A DNA stretch of 15,649 nt from Verrucomicrobiota bacterium (GCA_003218735.1 QHOJ01000196.1:544-16192); one strand, 5' to 3'. Shown: positions 1 through 8,037, numbered from the stretch's first letter. Program-made: numbers and translations. Notes: generated by a model from the sequence alone, not told the origin.

Positions 1-189
1 GGTTTGGGCGTGGACGAATTGAGTGCGAGCGCCACGCTCGTGCCGCAAGTCAAGCGCGCGGTGCAAAGTCTGACCATTCCCGAATGTCAGCAGCTTGTCG
101 CTGAAGCGCTCAAGCTTGAGACGCCATCGGAGATTCTGGCGCGGTGCTTGAAGCTAGCGGACAAGCGCTACGGCGATCTTTTGGGATGA
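1..189 (+). CDS. ptsI: Phosphoenolpyruvate-protein phosphotransferase (PTS enzyme I), C-terminal fragment
   Basis: The window opens inside this gene, so only the last 62 codons are visible (frame 1, TGA at 187-189). The start GLGVDELSAS followed by a valine/proline-rich helix (VPQVKRAVQS) matches the end of the PEP-binding TIM barrel of enzyme I, where the family has a glycine-rich segment with an aspartate/serine motif just before the last helices. Enzyme I takes phosphate from PEP and passes it to HPr in the cytoplasm. Many bacteria of this type keep a reduced, largely regulatory PTS, but nothing here shows which role applies. The catalytic histidine and the PEP site lie upstream of the window. 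Other PEP-utilising enzymes (PEP synthase, pyruvate phosphate dikinase) share this fold and are the main alternatives. The gene converges on the DUF151 gene. Confidence 0.72.
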   Translation, partial: GLGVDELSASATLVPQVKRAVQSLTIPECQQLVAEALKLETPSEILARCLKLADKRYGDLLG

Positions 190-199
190 AGCCCAGACT

Positions 200-297
200 C
201 AAAAGTTAAAAAAGTTAAAAGCGTTAGAAAGTTAAAACGGCGGATCGCCAACTATTTAACATTGTAACCTTTGTAACCATTTAACTTTTTAACTGCG
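200..297. repeat. GTTAA-rich imperfect palindrome between convergent genes
   Basis: The left half carries repeated AGTTAAAA units on the plus strand (about 200-236). The right half carries the complementary TTTAAC/TTTTTAAC units (about 254-293). Folded together they form a long AT-rich imperfect stem around GGCGGATCGCC-like central bases (about 239-250). The element lies exactly between the ptsI stop and the DUF151 stop, so a bidirectional transcription end is the simplest reading. The AT-rich stem is unlike a classical GC-stem terminator, and a dispersed repeat is equally possible. Confidence 0.45.
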
Positions 298-300
298 CCC

Positions 301-771
301 CTACTCCTCGGTCTCGGGATCGGGCTTTACACCCTCCTCCTCCATTTTGCGCAGGACATCGCTCATATCGTCCACCTCATCCCAAACTTCCTGGCTCACG
401 TAGATGGGCGCCTTTTGCTGTGTGGCCATCGCGATGCAATCGCTCGGTCGACCATCAAGCTCGATGATTTTTTTTTGATGCAATTCGTTTTCGACGCGAA
501 TGATGACACGGGCGTAATAGGTTGCATTCTTGAGATCATTGATGATCACTCGGTCGACGTTTGCGCCGAGGGCCGTCATCAAATGTCCGATGAGATCGTG
601 GGTGAGCGGACGCTCCTTGGTAATCTGGCGCATGAACATGGTAATCGCGCTACCCACCGTCTGATCAACGTAAATGATGAACACTTTATCGTTGTTACCG
701 ATAAACACCGCGCACCCACCACTTGTCGGCAAAACCGCCCGCACTTGCACCTCGATTACCGTTTTGTTCAT
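301..771 (-). CDS. Bifunctional nuclease family protein (DUF151)
   Basis: The 156-residue product has the full DUF151 pattern: an N-terminal strand region (VIEVQVRAVLPTSGGCAVFI, residues 5-24), the signature RPLTHDL at 54-60, NVDRVIINDLKNATYYARVI at 71-90, and the second signature DGRPSDCIAMA at 106-116, followed by an acidic tail rich in Glu/Asp (131-156). Family members are small cytoplasmic proteins. The plant homologue has reported DNase/RNase activity, but the bacterial role is largely unsettled. The frame stays open upstream to 957. I chose the ATG at 771 because the added 62 residues are basic, unlike the family, and would run into divergent speA. No strong Shine-Dalgarno is visible at this start. 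The gene is divergent from speA and convergent with ptsI. Confidence 0.88.
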   Translation of the reverse strand: MNKTVIEVQVRAVLPTSGGCAVFIGNNDKVFIIYVDQTVGSAITMFMRQITKERPLTHDLIGHLMTALGANVDRVIINDLKNATYYARVIIRVENELHQKKIIELDGRPSDCIAMATQQKAPIYVSQEVWDEVDDMSDVLRKMEEEGVKPDPETEE

Positions 772-860
772 CTGGTGAACGGTACCCGTCCGAGCATGAA
801 AGACAAGGGGCGGCCCCAGCGTCCGTCTCTTGGTGTGAATTTTTTTTGAAGCGGGCTTGC

Positions 861-923
861 ATGTTCGACGCACTGATTGAATGTGCCGTTTACGGCTTGC
901 GGCCGTATGACGAATTGAAATGA
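861..923 (+). CDS. Possible 20-codon leader ORF overlapping the speA start
   Basis: An ATG at 861 opens a 20-codon frame (begins MFDALIEC, ends YDELK) whose TGA at 921-923 overlaps the speA ATG at 920-922 as ATGA. There is no Shine-Dalgarno before speA itself, and an in-frame stop at 908-910 prevents a longer speA, so translational coupling from this leader would explain how speA starts. A 20-codon frame can easily arise by chance, and the ribosome site before 861 (GAAGCGGGC) is weak. Treat it as a candidate only. Confidence 0.22.
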   Translation: MFDALIECAVYGLRPYDELK

Positions 924-2875
924 AAACCGAGTGGGACGTTGAGTCCGCTATCGCCACTTACAATGTGGAGGGATGGGGCCGCGGTTACTTTACAATTAAT
1001 GCCGCAGGGAACGTCGAGGCGCGTCCACTCCACGAAAACGGCGGTTGCATCGACCTTCTCGAAGTCGTAAACGAAGCGCGCAACCGTGGACTCGGTTTTC
1101 CGTTGGTAATCAGGTTTCAGGATTTGCTCCGGCACCGCGTCGAATCGGTTAATCGCGCCTTTCAAACCGCGATGTCTGAGTTCGGTTATCGCAATGAATA
1201 TCGAGGCGTTTTCCCGATCAAGGTCAACCAATTGCGCGAAGTCATCGAAGAGATTATCGATGCCGGCCTGCAGTTTCACTTCGGATTGGAAGCCGGCAGC
1301 AAACCGGAACTGGTCGCCGCGCTCGCCATGCACAAGGACCCGGAAAGCCTGATCATCTGCAACGGTTACAAAGATCCTGCTTTCATTCGTATTGCCCTGC
1401 TCGGGCGCAAACTCGGCAAATCGGTCATCATTGTTATCGAAAAGCTGGAAGAGCTTGAGCAAACCATTCGCACTTCAAAAGAAGTCGGCGTCGAACCGGA
1501 CATCGGCATTCGCGTTCGCTTGCACACCAAAGGGTCTGGTAAATGGTCGCCGAGCGGTGGCGAAAACGCGAAGTTCGGCCTGGATACGACCAGTCTCGTA
1601 GCTGCCAGCCAGATCTTGAAAGACGCCGGTCTGACACATTGCCTCAAACTTGTTCATTTCCATGTCGGATCGCAGGTACCAGACATCTCGACAATCAAGC
1701 GCGCCGTGCGGGAAGCGGCCCGTTATTACGCGAAGCTCGCTAAACTGGGCCACGAGCTCGGTTATCTCGATGTCGGCGGCGGTCTCGGCGTCGATTACGA
1801 TGGCTCGCGCAGCGATTTCGACAGTTCCAGCAATTATTCTCTCCAGGAATATGCTAACGACGTCGTTTGGAACATCATGGACGTGTGCGATTCCGAAGGC
1901 GTCGCGCATCCGGCGATTGTGAGCGAAGGAGGACGCGCGATTGTCGCGCATCATTCCGTGCTCGTGATGGAAGCGTTCAGTTCCATCGAGAGAACGGCGC
2001 CGAAACTCAAGGTCGAAGCAATTGAAAAAGATCACAGGCTTGTGCGCGACATCCTCGACGTGAAACAGCGACTGAAGCGCGGCAACAGGATCGAGAGCCT
2101 GCATGACAGCCAGCAGATCAAGGAGGAATCGCAGCAAATGTTCGATCTCGGGCTGCTCGACCTGGAATCGAAAGCGAAGATCGAGACCGTTTACTGGCAA
2201 CTTGCGCAGCAGATCGTGAACATGCATCGCGGTCTGCGCTTTGTGCCGGAGGAAGTAAAGCAGCTTGAGATTTCATTGGGGGATCAATACATCTGCAATT
2301 TTTCCGTTTTTCAGTCACTGCTCGATCACTGGGCACTCGGTCAACTTTTTCCCATCATGCCGATCCATCGGCTCACCACTGCGCCCGATCGCAACGGCAT
2401 GATCGTTGACATCACGTGCGATTCGGATGGCAAGATCTCGAAGTTCATCGACCTCCAGGACGTGAAGGAGACGTTGCCACTCCATCGCATTCTGCCCGGT
2501 GAGATGTATTACATCGGCGTTTTCATGGTGGGCGCTTATCAGGACATCATGGGCGACCTCCACAATTTGTTCGGACGTGTGACTGAGGTGCACGTTTTCC
2601 TCGATCCTGATGAAGAATCCGGTTGGTACATCGAGGAGGTGATTGAAGGCAGCACCATCGGAGAAGTTCTCGCCATGACGCAATGGGACAAAGTCGAACT
2701 GATGCGCCTTCTCAAGACGCAAGTCGACGCTGCGATCAAAACCGATCGACTCAAACCAAATGACGCGATGAAACTTCTTTCCGACTACGAACGTTTTCTC
2801 CAGGAATACACTTATCTTTCGCTCAACGGCACGAAACCTCCGCCGCAACCGGGCAATTGGCTTCCGTTGAGTTAG
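920..2875 (+). CDS. speA: Biosynthetic arginine decarboxylase
   Basis: The 651-residue product matches the full length of the SpeA family, a PLP fold III enzyme that decarboxylates arginine to agmatine, the first step of one putrescine route. The N-terminal barrel carries the PLP lysine in GVFPIKVNQ (Lys101), HFHVGSQ at 246-252, the phosphate-binding GGGLGVDYDG at 286-295 and SEGGRA at 335-340. A helical insert (about 365-445) is typical of SpeA. The C-terminal barrel has DITCDSDGKI with the catalytic Cys500-Asp501 pair and FMVGAYQDIMGDLHNLFG at 535-552. All key residues are present, so the enzyme should be active. The start is fixed at 920 by a stop three codons upstream. The gene is divergent from DUF151, with no agmatine-processing gene nearby. 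The C-terminal tail (634-651) is proline-rich. Confidence 0.97.
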   Translation: MKTEWDVESAIATYNVEGWGRGYFTINAAGNVEARPLHENGGCIDLLEVVNEARNRGLGFPLVIRFQDLLRHRVESVNRAFQTAMSEFGYRNEYRGVFPIKVNQLREVIEEIIDAGLQFHFGLEAGSKPELVAALAMHKDPESLIICNGYKDPAFIRIALLGRKLGKSVIIVIEKLEELEQTIRTSKEVGVEPDIGIRVRLHTKGSGKWSPSGGENAKFGLDTTSLVAASQILKDAGLTHCLKLVHFHVGSQVPDISTIKRAVREAARYYAKLAKLGHELGYLDVGGGLGVDYDGSRSDFDSSSNYSLQEYANDVVWNIMDVCDSEGVAHPAIVSEGGRAIVAHHSVLVMEAFSSIERTAPKLKVEAIEKDHRLVRDILDVKQRLKRGNRIESLHDSQQIKEESQQMFDLGLLDLESKAKIETVYWQLAQQIVNMHRGLRFVPEEVKQLEISLGDQYICNFSVFQSLLDHWALGQLFPIMPIHRLTTAPDRNGMIVDITCDSDGKISKFIDLQDVKETLPLHRILPGEMYYIGVFMVGAYQDIMGDLHNLFGRVTEVHVFLDPDEESGWYIEEVIEGSTIGEVLAMTQWDKVELMRLLKTQVDAAIKTDRLKPNDAMKLLSDYERFLQEYTYLSLNGTKPPPQPGNWLPLS

Positions 2876-2937
2876 CACGGCCCAACCTTTAGGCGTACTG
2901 ACTCCATCCAGTTCAAGTCCGTCTATGGAATGTCGAC

Positions 2938-3622
2938 GTGATTAGCTCCATTGAATTAACCGCCTCGGCGGGCATCGTGATTGCCGCTTTGTCGATAGCG
3001 TTCGGTTCTACTGCGGCGATGCGAGTTCGCGTAGCTATCTGGCTTAGCGGCTGGTTCGTGCTCCGTCGTAATTCTGGCTGCGACGCGGGCGCTGTATTAC
3101 GAACACGGGCTCGGCACGCCCGGTCTGGGCCTCGCTGTGGCGCTACCGATCGCCCTCCTGTGCGCAACGGTGGCGCGCGTGCAGTTCATTACGCGAGGGT
3201 TTTCAGCGGGTGCCGCTGTGGCTGTTTGTCGGCGTGCACACGGTTCGTCTGCTGGGCGTCACCTTTGTCGTTCTTTACGCCGCCCACCGTCTGCCGGCGC
3301 CATTCGCTCCGGTTGCTGGTTGGGGCGACATCTTTGTCGGGGTGACGGCTGCACCGGTCGCTTGGCTTGCGTACCGGCAGATCACAAATGCACGGGCGAT
3401 TGTAAGGATCTGGAACATCATCGGCACCGCGGATCTGATCGCCGCTGTCGGATTGGGAGTTATCTCTTCACCTGGTCCTGCACGTTAATTTTTGCCGAAC
3501 CAAGCTCGGCCATTATGACAACCTTGCCATGGCTCTTAATTCCTGGGTTTTTGGTTCCGCTGCTGTTCGTGATTCACATCGGGATTTTCGTTCGACTGGT
3601 GAAAGATCGCCGATCCCCATGA
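2938..3622 (+). pseudogene. Frameshifted integral membrane protein gene (family not named)
   Basis: Four pieces in different frames read as one continuous membrane protein. They are a first segment from GTG 2938 ending WLSGWFV near 3060; a second in frame 2 (from 3065, VVILAATRALYYE to about 3199); a third in frame 3 (3210-3485, VPLWLFVGVHTVRLLG, AGWGDIFVGV, WNIIGTADLIAAVGLG); and a fourth back in frame 2 (LIFAEPSSAIMTTLPWLLIP to FVRLVKDRRSP, TGA 3620-3622). Removing one base near 3061-3067, removing one T from the TTTT run at 3200-3203 and adding one base near 3483-3486 restores a protein of about 228 residues with six or so hydrophobic segments. The style (WGD motif, PGP turn, TTLPW...IP...HIGIFVRL) resembles uncharacterised bacterial membrane proteins. 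It is either a recent pseudogene or three sequencing errors. Any one ORF taken alone is only a fragment. Confidence 0.75.
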
Positions 3623-3632
3623 ACACCGTGGC

Positions 3633-4550
3633 TTAGACGCTCGCACTCGCCGCCGGTTGCAGAATGATCAGTGCCGATGGTCGGACGATGATTTCGATTT
3701 CGCCATGGCCTCTCGGCCGCTGTTTCTTGGTTGGCCAAAGCTCATCGTCAAAGTGGAGCGTCGATCCTTTCCAAGCGATCCGCAATTGACGGAACCTTCG
3801 CGTCGGTAAGGGAAATCTGCTTTTCTTTCTCGCCAGGCGCGCATCGAAATGCTCAATCAGAAGGGAACGATCGGCCTCGCCGGCGCACACGAAATCGAAC
3901 TCGCCATCTTTCGTAGCGGCGCGGGGCGCGAGATATAACGCAGGGCCGATCGAGCGAATGTTCATCGCTTCCCATAGGATGTACCGATCCGAAATATCTT
4001 CACCATCGATGTCGATCTTCCAGCGACGCGCGGGATACTCGTGCACCAGTCGGCGCAGAAGGGAAACGTGCCGCATCATTTCCTGCTCCTTGGAAACCGG
4101 TTTGGCTTTCTTATTTTTTCTCTTTACGGTCCGGACGTAATCTGCCAGCAGACCCGCGCCTGCGCTTTCAAAAAAATACCGCTTGCCCCAAGGCCCTTGA
4201 GCGTAGCCGACATCGAAGGCCTGTTTTTTTCCACCGTCGAGCCGTGCAATTATTTCCTCGGGCGACGCGATGAAGCCGAGCGTCCGTGCCAGATTATTGG
4301 CGGTGCCGAGTGGAAGCACACTTAATGGAACGCCGCTGTCCAAAAGTTCGCGCGCGACTTTTGCGATCGTCCCGTCACCTCCGGCGGCAAGGGCCAGGTC
4401 ACCGGGTTCCTTTAGAGCCTTTTTGTAACCGCGCTTCTTAGTCGATTGATAACTTGCGTGATGCCCGGCTTTGGCCAACGCCGCCATCAACTCTTTCTTT
4501 CCATGCTTGCCGTGGCCGGCCTTGGGATTGTGCATCAAAGTGATTCGCAT
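3633..4550 (-). CDS. Diacylglycerol kinase / YegS-like lipid kinase catalytic-domain protein
   Basis: The 305-residue product has the lipid kinase fold of the DAGK/YegS/LCB5 group. It shows NPKAG at 8-12, the nucleotide-binding GGDGTIAKV at 57-65, PLGTANNLARTLG at 80-92, the FFESAGAGLLADY region at 126-138, and the second-domain APRAATKDGEFDF at 208-220. The family phosphorylates diacylglycerol, phosphatidylglycerol or sphingoid bases at the membrane; the actual substrate here cannot be told. The frame is open much further upstream. I chose the ATG at 4550 because GGAAAG sits about six bases before it and NPKAG then falls close to the N-terminus as in relatives. The next upstream ATG (4599) lacks a ribosome site. 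The gene ends ten bases from the convergent broken membrane gene and is divergent from surE, with 60 bases between the two starts. Confidence 0.88.
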   Translation of the reverse strand: MRITLMHNPKAGHGKHGKKELMAALAKAGHHASYQSTKKRGYKKALKEPGDLALAAGGDGTIAKVARELLDSGVPLSVLPLGTANNLARTLGFIASPEEIIARLDGGKKQAFDVGYAQGPWGKRYFFESAGAGLLADYVRTVKRKNKKAKPVSKEQEMMRHVSLLRRLVHEYPARRWKIDIDGEDISDRYILWEAMNIRSIGPALYLAPRAATKDGEFDFVCAGEADRSLLIEHFDARLARKKSRFPLPTRRFRQLRIAWKGSTLHFDDELWPTKKQRPRGHGEIEIIVRPSALIILQPAASASV

Positions 4551-4610
4551 GCTCTTTCCAAAGTAATTCGGCCAAAACCAACCTGACGCGCGTTTCATAG
4601 TAACGTGAAG

Positions 4611-5423
4611 ATGCGAATCCTGATCTCCAATGACGACGGCATCTACAGCCCCGGAATCCTCGCGCTGGCTAAGGTGGCGGCGCGCTTCGGCGAGGTGCGC
4701 ATTGTCGCGCCCGATGTCGAGCAATCTTCCATGAGTCACGCCATCACTTCGTCGCGGCCGCTGCGATACAAGCGGATTCGGTTGGGCGATTTCGACGCTT
4801 ATCGCGTAAACGGCACGCCTGCGGATTGCGTTGCGCTCGGCACGTATCAATGGGGAAATGTCGACCTTGTTCTTTCTGGAATAAATCTTGGACCAAACCT
4901 CGGCAACGCGTGCTGGCATTCCGGCACATTGGCTGCCGCGAAGCAGGCCGCGTTACTTGGAGTGCGCGGTATCGCGTTCAGCACGTCGGTGAGCGAAAAC
5001 AAGGAGCCGGATTTCGTCCCTCTCGAGCCGTATGTTTCCAAGGTGCTCGATTTACTCCTGGAAGAAAAAACGATGTGTCTGGTAAATGTAAATCTGCCGG
5101 AAAAACCGAGAGGCATTCGCTGGACGCGATTGGCCGTCGGGCAATACGACGGCAAAGTCCTCCCCGGCAAAGACCCGATGGGCCGCCCAATTTTCTGGTT
5201 CACGGTCAAACCGCTCGACGACGAAGCGGAAGGAACCGATCGCTGGGCTTTCATTAATCACTGGGTCTCAGTGACACCACTTCGCCTCGATCTCACCGAT
5301 GAAAAAGATCTCGCGCGGGCGTTAGCTCTTCATCACGCACCAGCAATGAGTCCTACCAAAGTAACCAAGGCTACAGTCCGGGCGCGCAAGAAAACCCAAA
5401 AGCGCAGATTGGGCGTAGAGTGA
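4611..5423 (+). CDS. surE: 5'/3'-nucleotidase SurE
   Basis: The 270-residue product matches SurE, a metal-dependent nucleoside 5'/3'-monophosphatase linked to survival in stationary phase. Metal ligands expected from the family are all visible: Asp8-Asp9 in MRILISNDDG, Ser39 in APDVEQSSMSH, and Asn92 in LSGINLGPNLG. The signatures VNGTPADCV (67-74) and HSGTLAAAKQAALLG (103-117) are also present. The C-terminus carries an unusual basic extension (250-269, rich in Lys/Arg) after the usual end of the family. The ATG at 4611 is preferred over the GTG at 4605 because it gives the canonical MRIL start. In many bacteria surE sits with pcm or nlpD/rpoS, but not here: its neighbours are a lipid kinase and an intergenic stretch. 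Confidence 0.96.
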   Translation: MRILISNDDGIYSPGILALAKVAARFGEVRIVAPDVEQSSMSHAITSSRPLRYKRIRLGDFDAYRVNGTPADCVALGTYQWGNVDLVLSGINLGPNLGNACWHSGTLAAAKQAALLGVRGIAFSTSVSENKEPDFVPLEPYVSKVLDLLLEEKTMCLVNVNLPEKPRGIRWTRLAVGQYDGKVLPGKDPMGRPIFWFTVKPLDDEAEGTDRWAFINHWVSVTPLRLDLTDEKDLARALALHHAPAMSPTKVTKATVRARKKTQKRRLGVE

Positions 5424-5495
5424 GCTATCGCCTGGCGAACCGTCGACCAAGTAGCGGTTGCCGATCTTCCTATTCTGAGCGGCATCGGAGACTCT

Positions 5496-5521
5496 ATCAC
5501 AACTTTAATAACGATTGTGAT
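5496..5521. repeat. Seven-base-pair inverted repeat downstream of surE
   Basis: ATCACAA (5496-5502) and TTGTGAT (5515-5521) are perfect reverse complements around a 12-base AT-rich loop, 73 bases after the surE stop. It has no T-run, so it is a weak terminator candidate. The rest of the 295-base gap (5424-5718) holds no convincing gene. Just after the hairpin it shows a degenerate repeat of GCGGAT/GCAGAT units (5522-5547), a kind of sequence often seen as decayed intergenic repeat. Confidence 0.3.
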
Positions 5522-5718
5522 CGCGGATTGCGCGGATGAATGCAGATTATGAATGCGGAAGGCAGGGCAAGAGGAAAGTCGGAAATTGAAAAGGACCACA
5601 TCAGTCTTCCTGAGTTCCCTGGTTAATTTTCTCCATATGGGTCATCTAATCTTTCGCGATTTGGGCGCTGTAAACTCGATTTTCAGTTGATTCTCAGCTC
5701 AGGGCATCAGCCGCAATT

Positions 5719-6039
5719 TTATCTTACCCTTGTAAAGTCGAGCTTGGGACCGTTCGGCTCTCTCAAGATCATGCGATCGCCCGAAAATTCCATCTGATAA
5801 ACAGTTCTGGCGAAGGGCGTCTCGATCTTAATCCGGTTGCGGTCGAGAACGTATCTGCCGCGGGTGTTCCCGATCAGGACAGCCCCATTTCCAGAGAATT
5901 CCCAGACGATTGCGTTTGCATCTTGCGACATGCGCCATCTACCGATGATGTCATGGGAAGGACCACTGCAACTAGCCATGAGACAGAACAAAACCGCTAA
6001 AGCAGTAATCACGAGTCCAGACTTATGTTGGGCGAACAT
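5719..6039 (-). CDS. Small lipoprotein, lipocalin-like beta-barrel candidate
   Basis: From the ATG at 6039 the 106-residue product begins with a signal peptide (basic KHS-type start, hydrophobic 8-21) ending in LMASC, so Cys24 is the likely lipidation site. Residue -3 is Met, which makes the lipobox slightly non-standard. The mature part is short and strand-rich: IGRWRM (32-37), IVWEFSGNGAVLIG (44-57), GRYVLDRNRIKIE (61-73), YQMEFSGDRMILREPNG (81-97), FTRVR at the end. This alternation of G-W, F-x-x-x-G and I-x-G-D-x-M-x-L resembles the small lipocalin-like/DUF5640 families; I infer that from pattern only. The frame extends upstream to 6132, but those residues precede the signal peptide and look non-coding. 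No Shine-Dalgarno is visible. The gene lies 267 bases after rpsA on the same strand and probably has its own promoter. Confidence 0.7.
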   Translation of the reverse strand: MFAQHKSGLVITALAVLFCLMASCSGPSHDIIGRWRMSQDANAIVWEFSGNGAVLIGNTRGRYVLDRNRIKIETPFARTVYQMEFSGDRMILREPNGPKLDFTRVR

Positions 6040-6133
6040 AAATGGGGTGACAGGCGCGAATTCCTCTAGGCATGGATCTAAACGGCAGATACTTAATTTA
6101 AGCGCTCGTTTTCGATACAAAAGTGGGAGCAAA

Positions 6134-6161
6134 GCGCTTGGTGACTTGGAACACCAAGTGC
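6134..6161 (-). terminator. Candidate terminator hairpin downstream of rpsA
   Basis: A ten-pair stem (GCGCTTGGTG with CACCAAGTGC, one G-T pair) closes an eight-base loop. Read on the minus strand it is followed by TTTGCTCCCACTTTT, a broken rather than clean T-run. It lies about 146 bases after the rpsA stop and 95 bases before the lipoprotein start, the right place to end the rpsA transcript. The rest of 6040-6306 shows no gene. Only the stem is directly seen; terminator function is inferred. Confidence 0.4.
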
Positions 6162-6306
6162 CGCGCGAAAATTGTGCCCTGCTTTGGTCTTACCTGTCTC
6201 CCGCGCCGTCTGCTGGCAAAAACTTTCTAAGCAGCCTTACAAAAACAGCTCAAATTCAGATGCGAAGCATGGCAGCGTTTCCGGCAGAGTGACAACGATG
6301 GCGTCG

Positions 6307-8037
6307 CTATTTCTTCTTGGATTCCGTCTTCGACTCGCGCTTTGGTTCCTTCGGTTCCTTTTTAGAATCGCCGGGGCGATAGTCCTCCTGCTCGGCGGCG
6401 GCGAAGGCTTTTTCCAAGCCGACCATGTCTTCGCCGGGCTTGAGCGTATCGAACGTTTCGACTTCTTTGCGCAGCTCTTCTTCGGAATAGTTGGCGGCTT
6501 TGATCGACAATCCAATGCGCCGCTCGAGTTTGTCCACTTTGATAACGCGCGCTTCGACTTCCTGGCCAACTTTGAGCACGTCTTTGACTTTCGCGACGTG
6601 ACCCTCACTCAACTGCGAGATGTGGACGAGGCCGTCGATGTCGTCGCCTAATTGCACAAAGGCGCCAAAACTGGCCAGCTTGGTGACTTTGCCTTTCACG
6701 AGGTCACCGATCTTGTATTTCTCGTCGATGTTCTTCCACGGATCTTCACTGAGTTGTTTGATCCCGAGGCTGATCCGCTGGTTCACTTTGTCGATGTCGA
6801 TGACGACCGCTTCGACCTCGTCGCCTTTCTTAAAAACTTCGCTCGGATGATTGATCTTGCGGGTCCAGCTCAGATCGGAGACGTGAATCATTCCGTCGAT
6901 GCCTTCATCCAACTCCACGAAGGCACCGTAGGCAGTCATGTTGCGAATTTTTCCGCGCACGGTGCTGCCGATGGTGAATTTCTTTTCGATCTCGTCCCAC
7001 GGATTGGGCTCGAGCTGCCGCAGTCCCAGCGAAATTTTCTGCTCTTCTTTGTTTACCCCAAGCACGACCGCTTCCACTTCCTGGCCGACGGTGAGAATGT
7101 CCGATGGGCGCATGATCCGTTTTGTCCACGAAAGTTCGGAGACATGGATCAGACCTTCCACGCCCTCCTCGATCTGGACGAACGCGCCGTACGGAACAAG
7201 ATTGGTAATTTTACCTTTGATGCGCTGACCAGCCGGGAAACGTTCCTCGATCTGGTCCCACGGGTTCTTTTGTGTCTGCTTAAGCCCTAACGAGACGCGC
7301 TCTTTTTCTTTGTTGATGTCGAGCACGACGACTTCCAACTGCTGGCCGACTTTCACGAGCTCACTCGGATGTCCGAGGCGACCCCAAGTCATGTCCGTGA
7401 TGTGGAGCAAGCCGTCCATTCCATCCAGATCGATGAACGCGCCGAAGTCGGTGAGATTTTTCACAGTGCCTTGCACCTTGTCGCCGACCTTCACGCCTTC
7501 CATGAATTTCTGTCGCTTTTCACTCCGTTCCTGCTCGATCAGCTCACGACGGCTGAGCACGACGTTTTTGCGGTCGTCATTAATCTTAACGATTTTAAAA
7601 TCGTAAGTGTTGCCGACAAACTGCTGCAAATCTTTCGGAGGAACGACGTCGATCTGCGATGCGGGCAAAAATGCTTCGACACCGATGTTTACCATCAGGC
7701 CGCCTTTGACCACGGATTTCACTTTTCCTTTGATCAGGCCATCGCCGTGAAAAACACTCGCAATTTTGTTCCAGTTCTGACGATATGCGGCCTTCTCTTT
7801 CGAAAGGACGACCATGCCTTCGTCGTTTTCCAGGCGCTCGAGTAGGACGTCCACTTCGTCACCGACTTCGAGTGAGTCTACGTCCTCAAATTCCGTGAGG
7901 GGAATCACGCCCTCGGACTTGTAGCCGATGTCCACCAATACTTCGCGTGGACGAACTTCCAGTATCCGTCCTTTGACGATGCTTCCTTCCCGGAAATCCG
8001 GCATCGGCTTCGACATTACATCCTGCATTTGCACCAT
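6307..8037 (-). CDS. rpsA: 30S ribosomal protein S1
   Basis: The 576-residue protein contains six S1 RNA-binding OB folds at about 17-81, 99-165, 184-253, 269-340, 356-427 and 443-513, each with the usual GxxVxGxV...YGAFVxLxxGxxGLxHxS pattern; the first two are more divergent, as in other S1 proteins where they anchor to the 30S subunit. S1 helps the ribosome bind mRNAs with weak ribosome sites, which fits the many genes here without a clear Shine-Dalgarno. The C-terminus (550-576) is a charged Lys/Glu-rich tail with no known fold. The ATG at 8037 is supported by GGAGGAGG ten bases upstream, the strongest ribosome site in the window. The gene is transcribed away from the long plus-strand cluster. 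Confidence 0.98.
   Translation of the reverse strand: MVQMQDVMSKPMPDFREGSIVKGRILEVRPREVLVDIGYKSEGVIPLTEFEDVDSLEVGDEVDVLLERLENDEGMVVLSKEKAAYRQNWNKIASVFHGDGLIKGKVKSVVKGGLMVNIGVEAFLPASQIDVVPPKDLQQFVGNTYDFKIVKINDDRKNVVLSRRELIEQERSEKRQKFMEGVKVGDKVQGTVKNLTDFGAFIDLDGMDGLLHITDMTWGRLGHPSELVKVGQQLEVVVLDINKEKERVSLGLKQTQKNPWDQIEERFPAGQRIKGKITNLVPYGAFVQIEEGVEGLIHVSELSWTKRIMRPSDILTVGQEVEAVVLGVNKEEQKISLGLRQLEPNPWDEIEKKFTIGSTVRGKIRNMTAYGAFVELDEGIDGMIHVSDLSWTRKINHPSEVFKKGDEVEAVVIDIDKVNQRISLGIKQLSEDPWKNIDEKYKIGDLVKGKVTKLASFGAFVQLGDDIDGLVHISQLSEGHVAKVKDVLKVGQEVEARVIKVDKLERRIGLSIKAANYSEEELRKEVETFDTLKPGEDMVGLEKAFAAAEQEDYRPGDSKKEPKEPKRESKTESKKK

Noticed and set aside
415..849. A 144-codon plus-strand frame opposite DUF151
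   Set aside because: DUF151 on the minus strand has clear family signatures across the same bases, so this is a shadow frame.
772..957. N-terminal extension of the DUF151 protein
   Set aside because: The added residues are unlike the family and overlap the divergent speA start.
1475..2227. A 250-codon minus-strand frame inside speA
   Set aside because: speA is complete with all catalytic motifs; the antisense frame has no recognisable motif and is a codon-bias shadow.
3137..3622. A complete 161-residue gene in frame 2 of the broken region
   Set aside because: Only its two ends look like membrane protein; the middle is out of frame, and the third segment in frame 3 holds the missing part.
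4551..4919. N-terminal extension of the lipid kinase to 428 residues
   Set aside because: The extra 123 residues overlap surE on the other strand and precede a well-placed ribosome site and the canonical start at 4550.
5424..5718. Possible tRNA, small RNA or small protein gene after surE
   Set aside because: No cloverleaf, no conserved T-loop sequence and no coding-like frame were seen; only a short hairpin and degenerate GCGGAT units.
6652..7290. A 212-codon open frame on the plus strand inside rpsA
   Set aside because: It is exactly antisense to the repeated S1 domains; codon periodicity of rpsA keeps the opposite frame open. It has no ribosome site and no protein-like family pattern.
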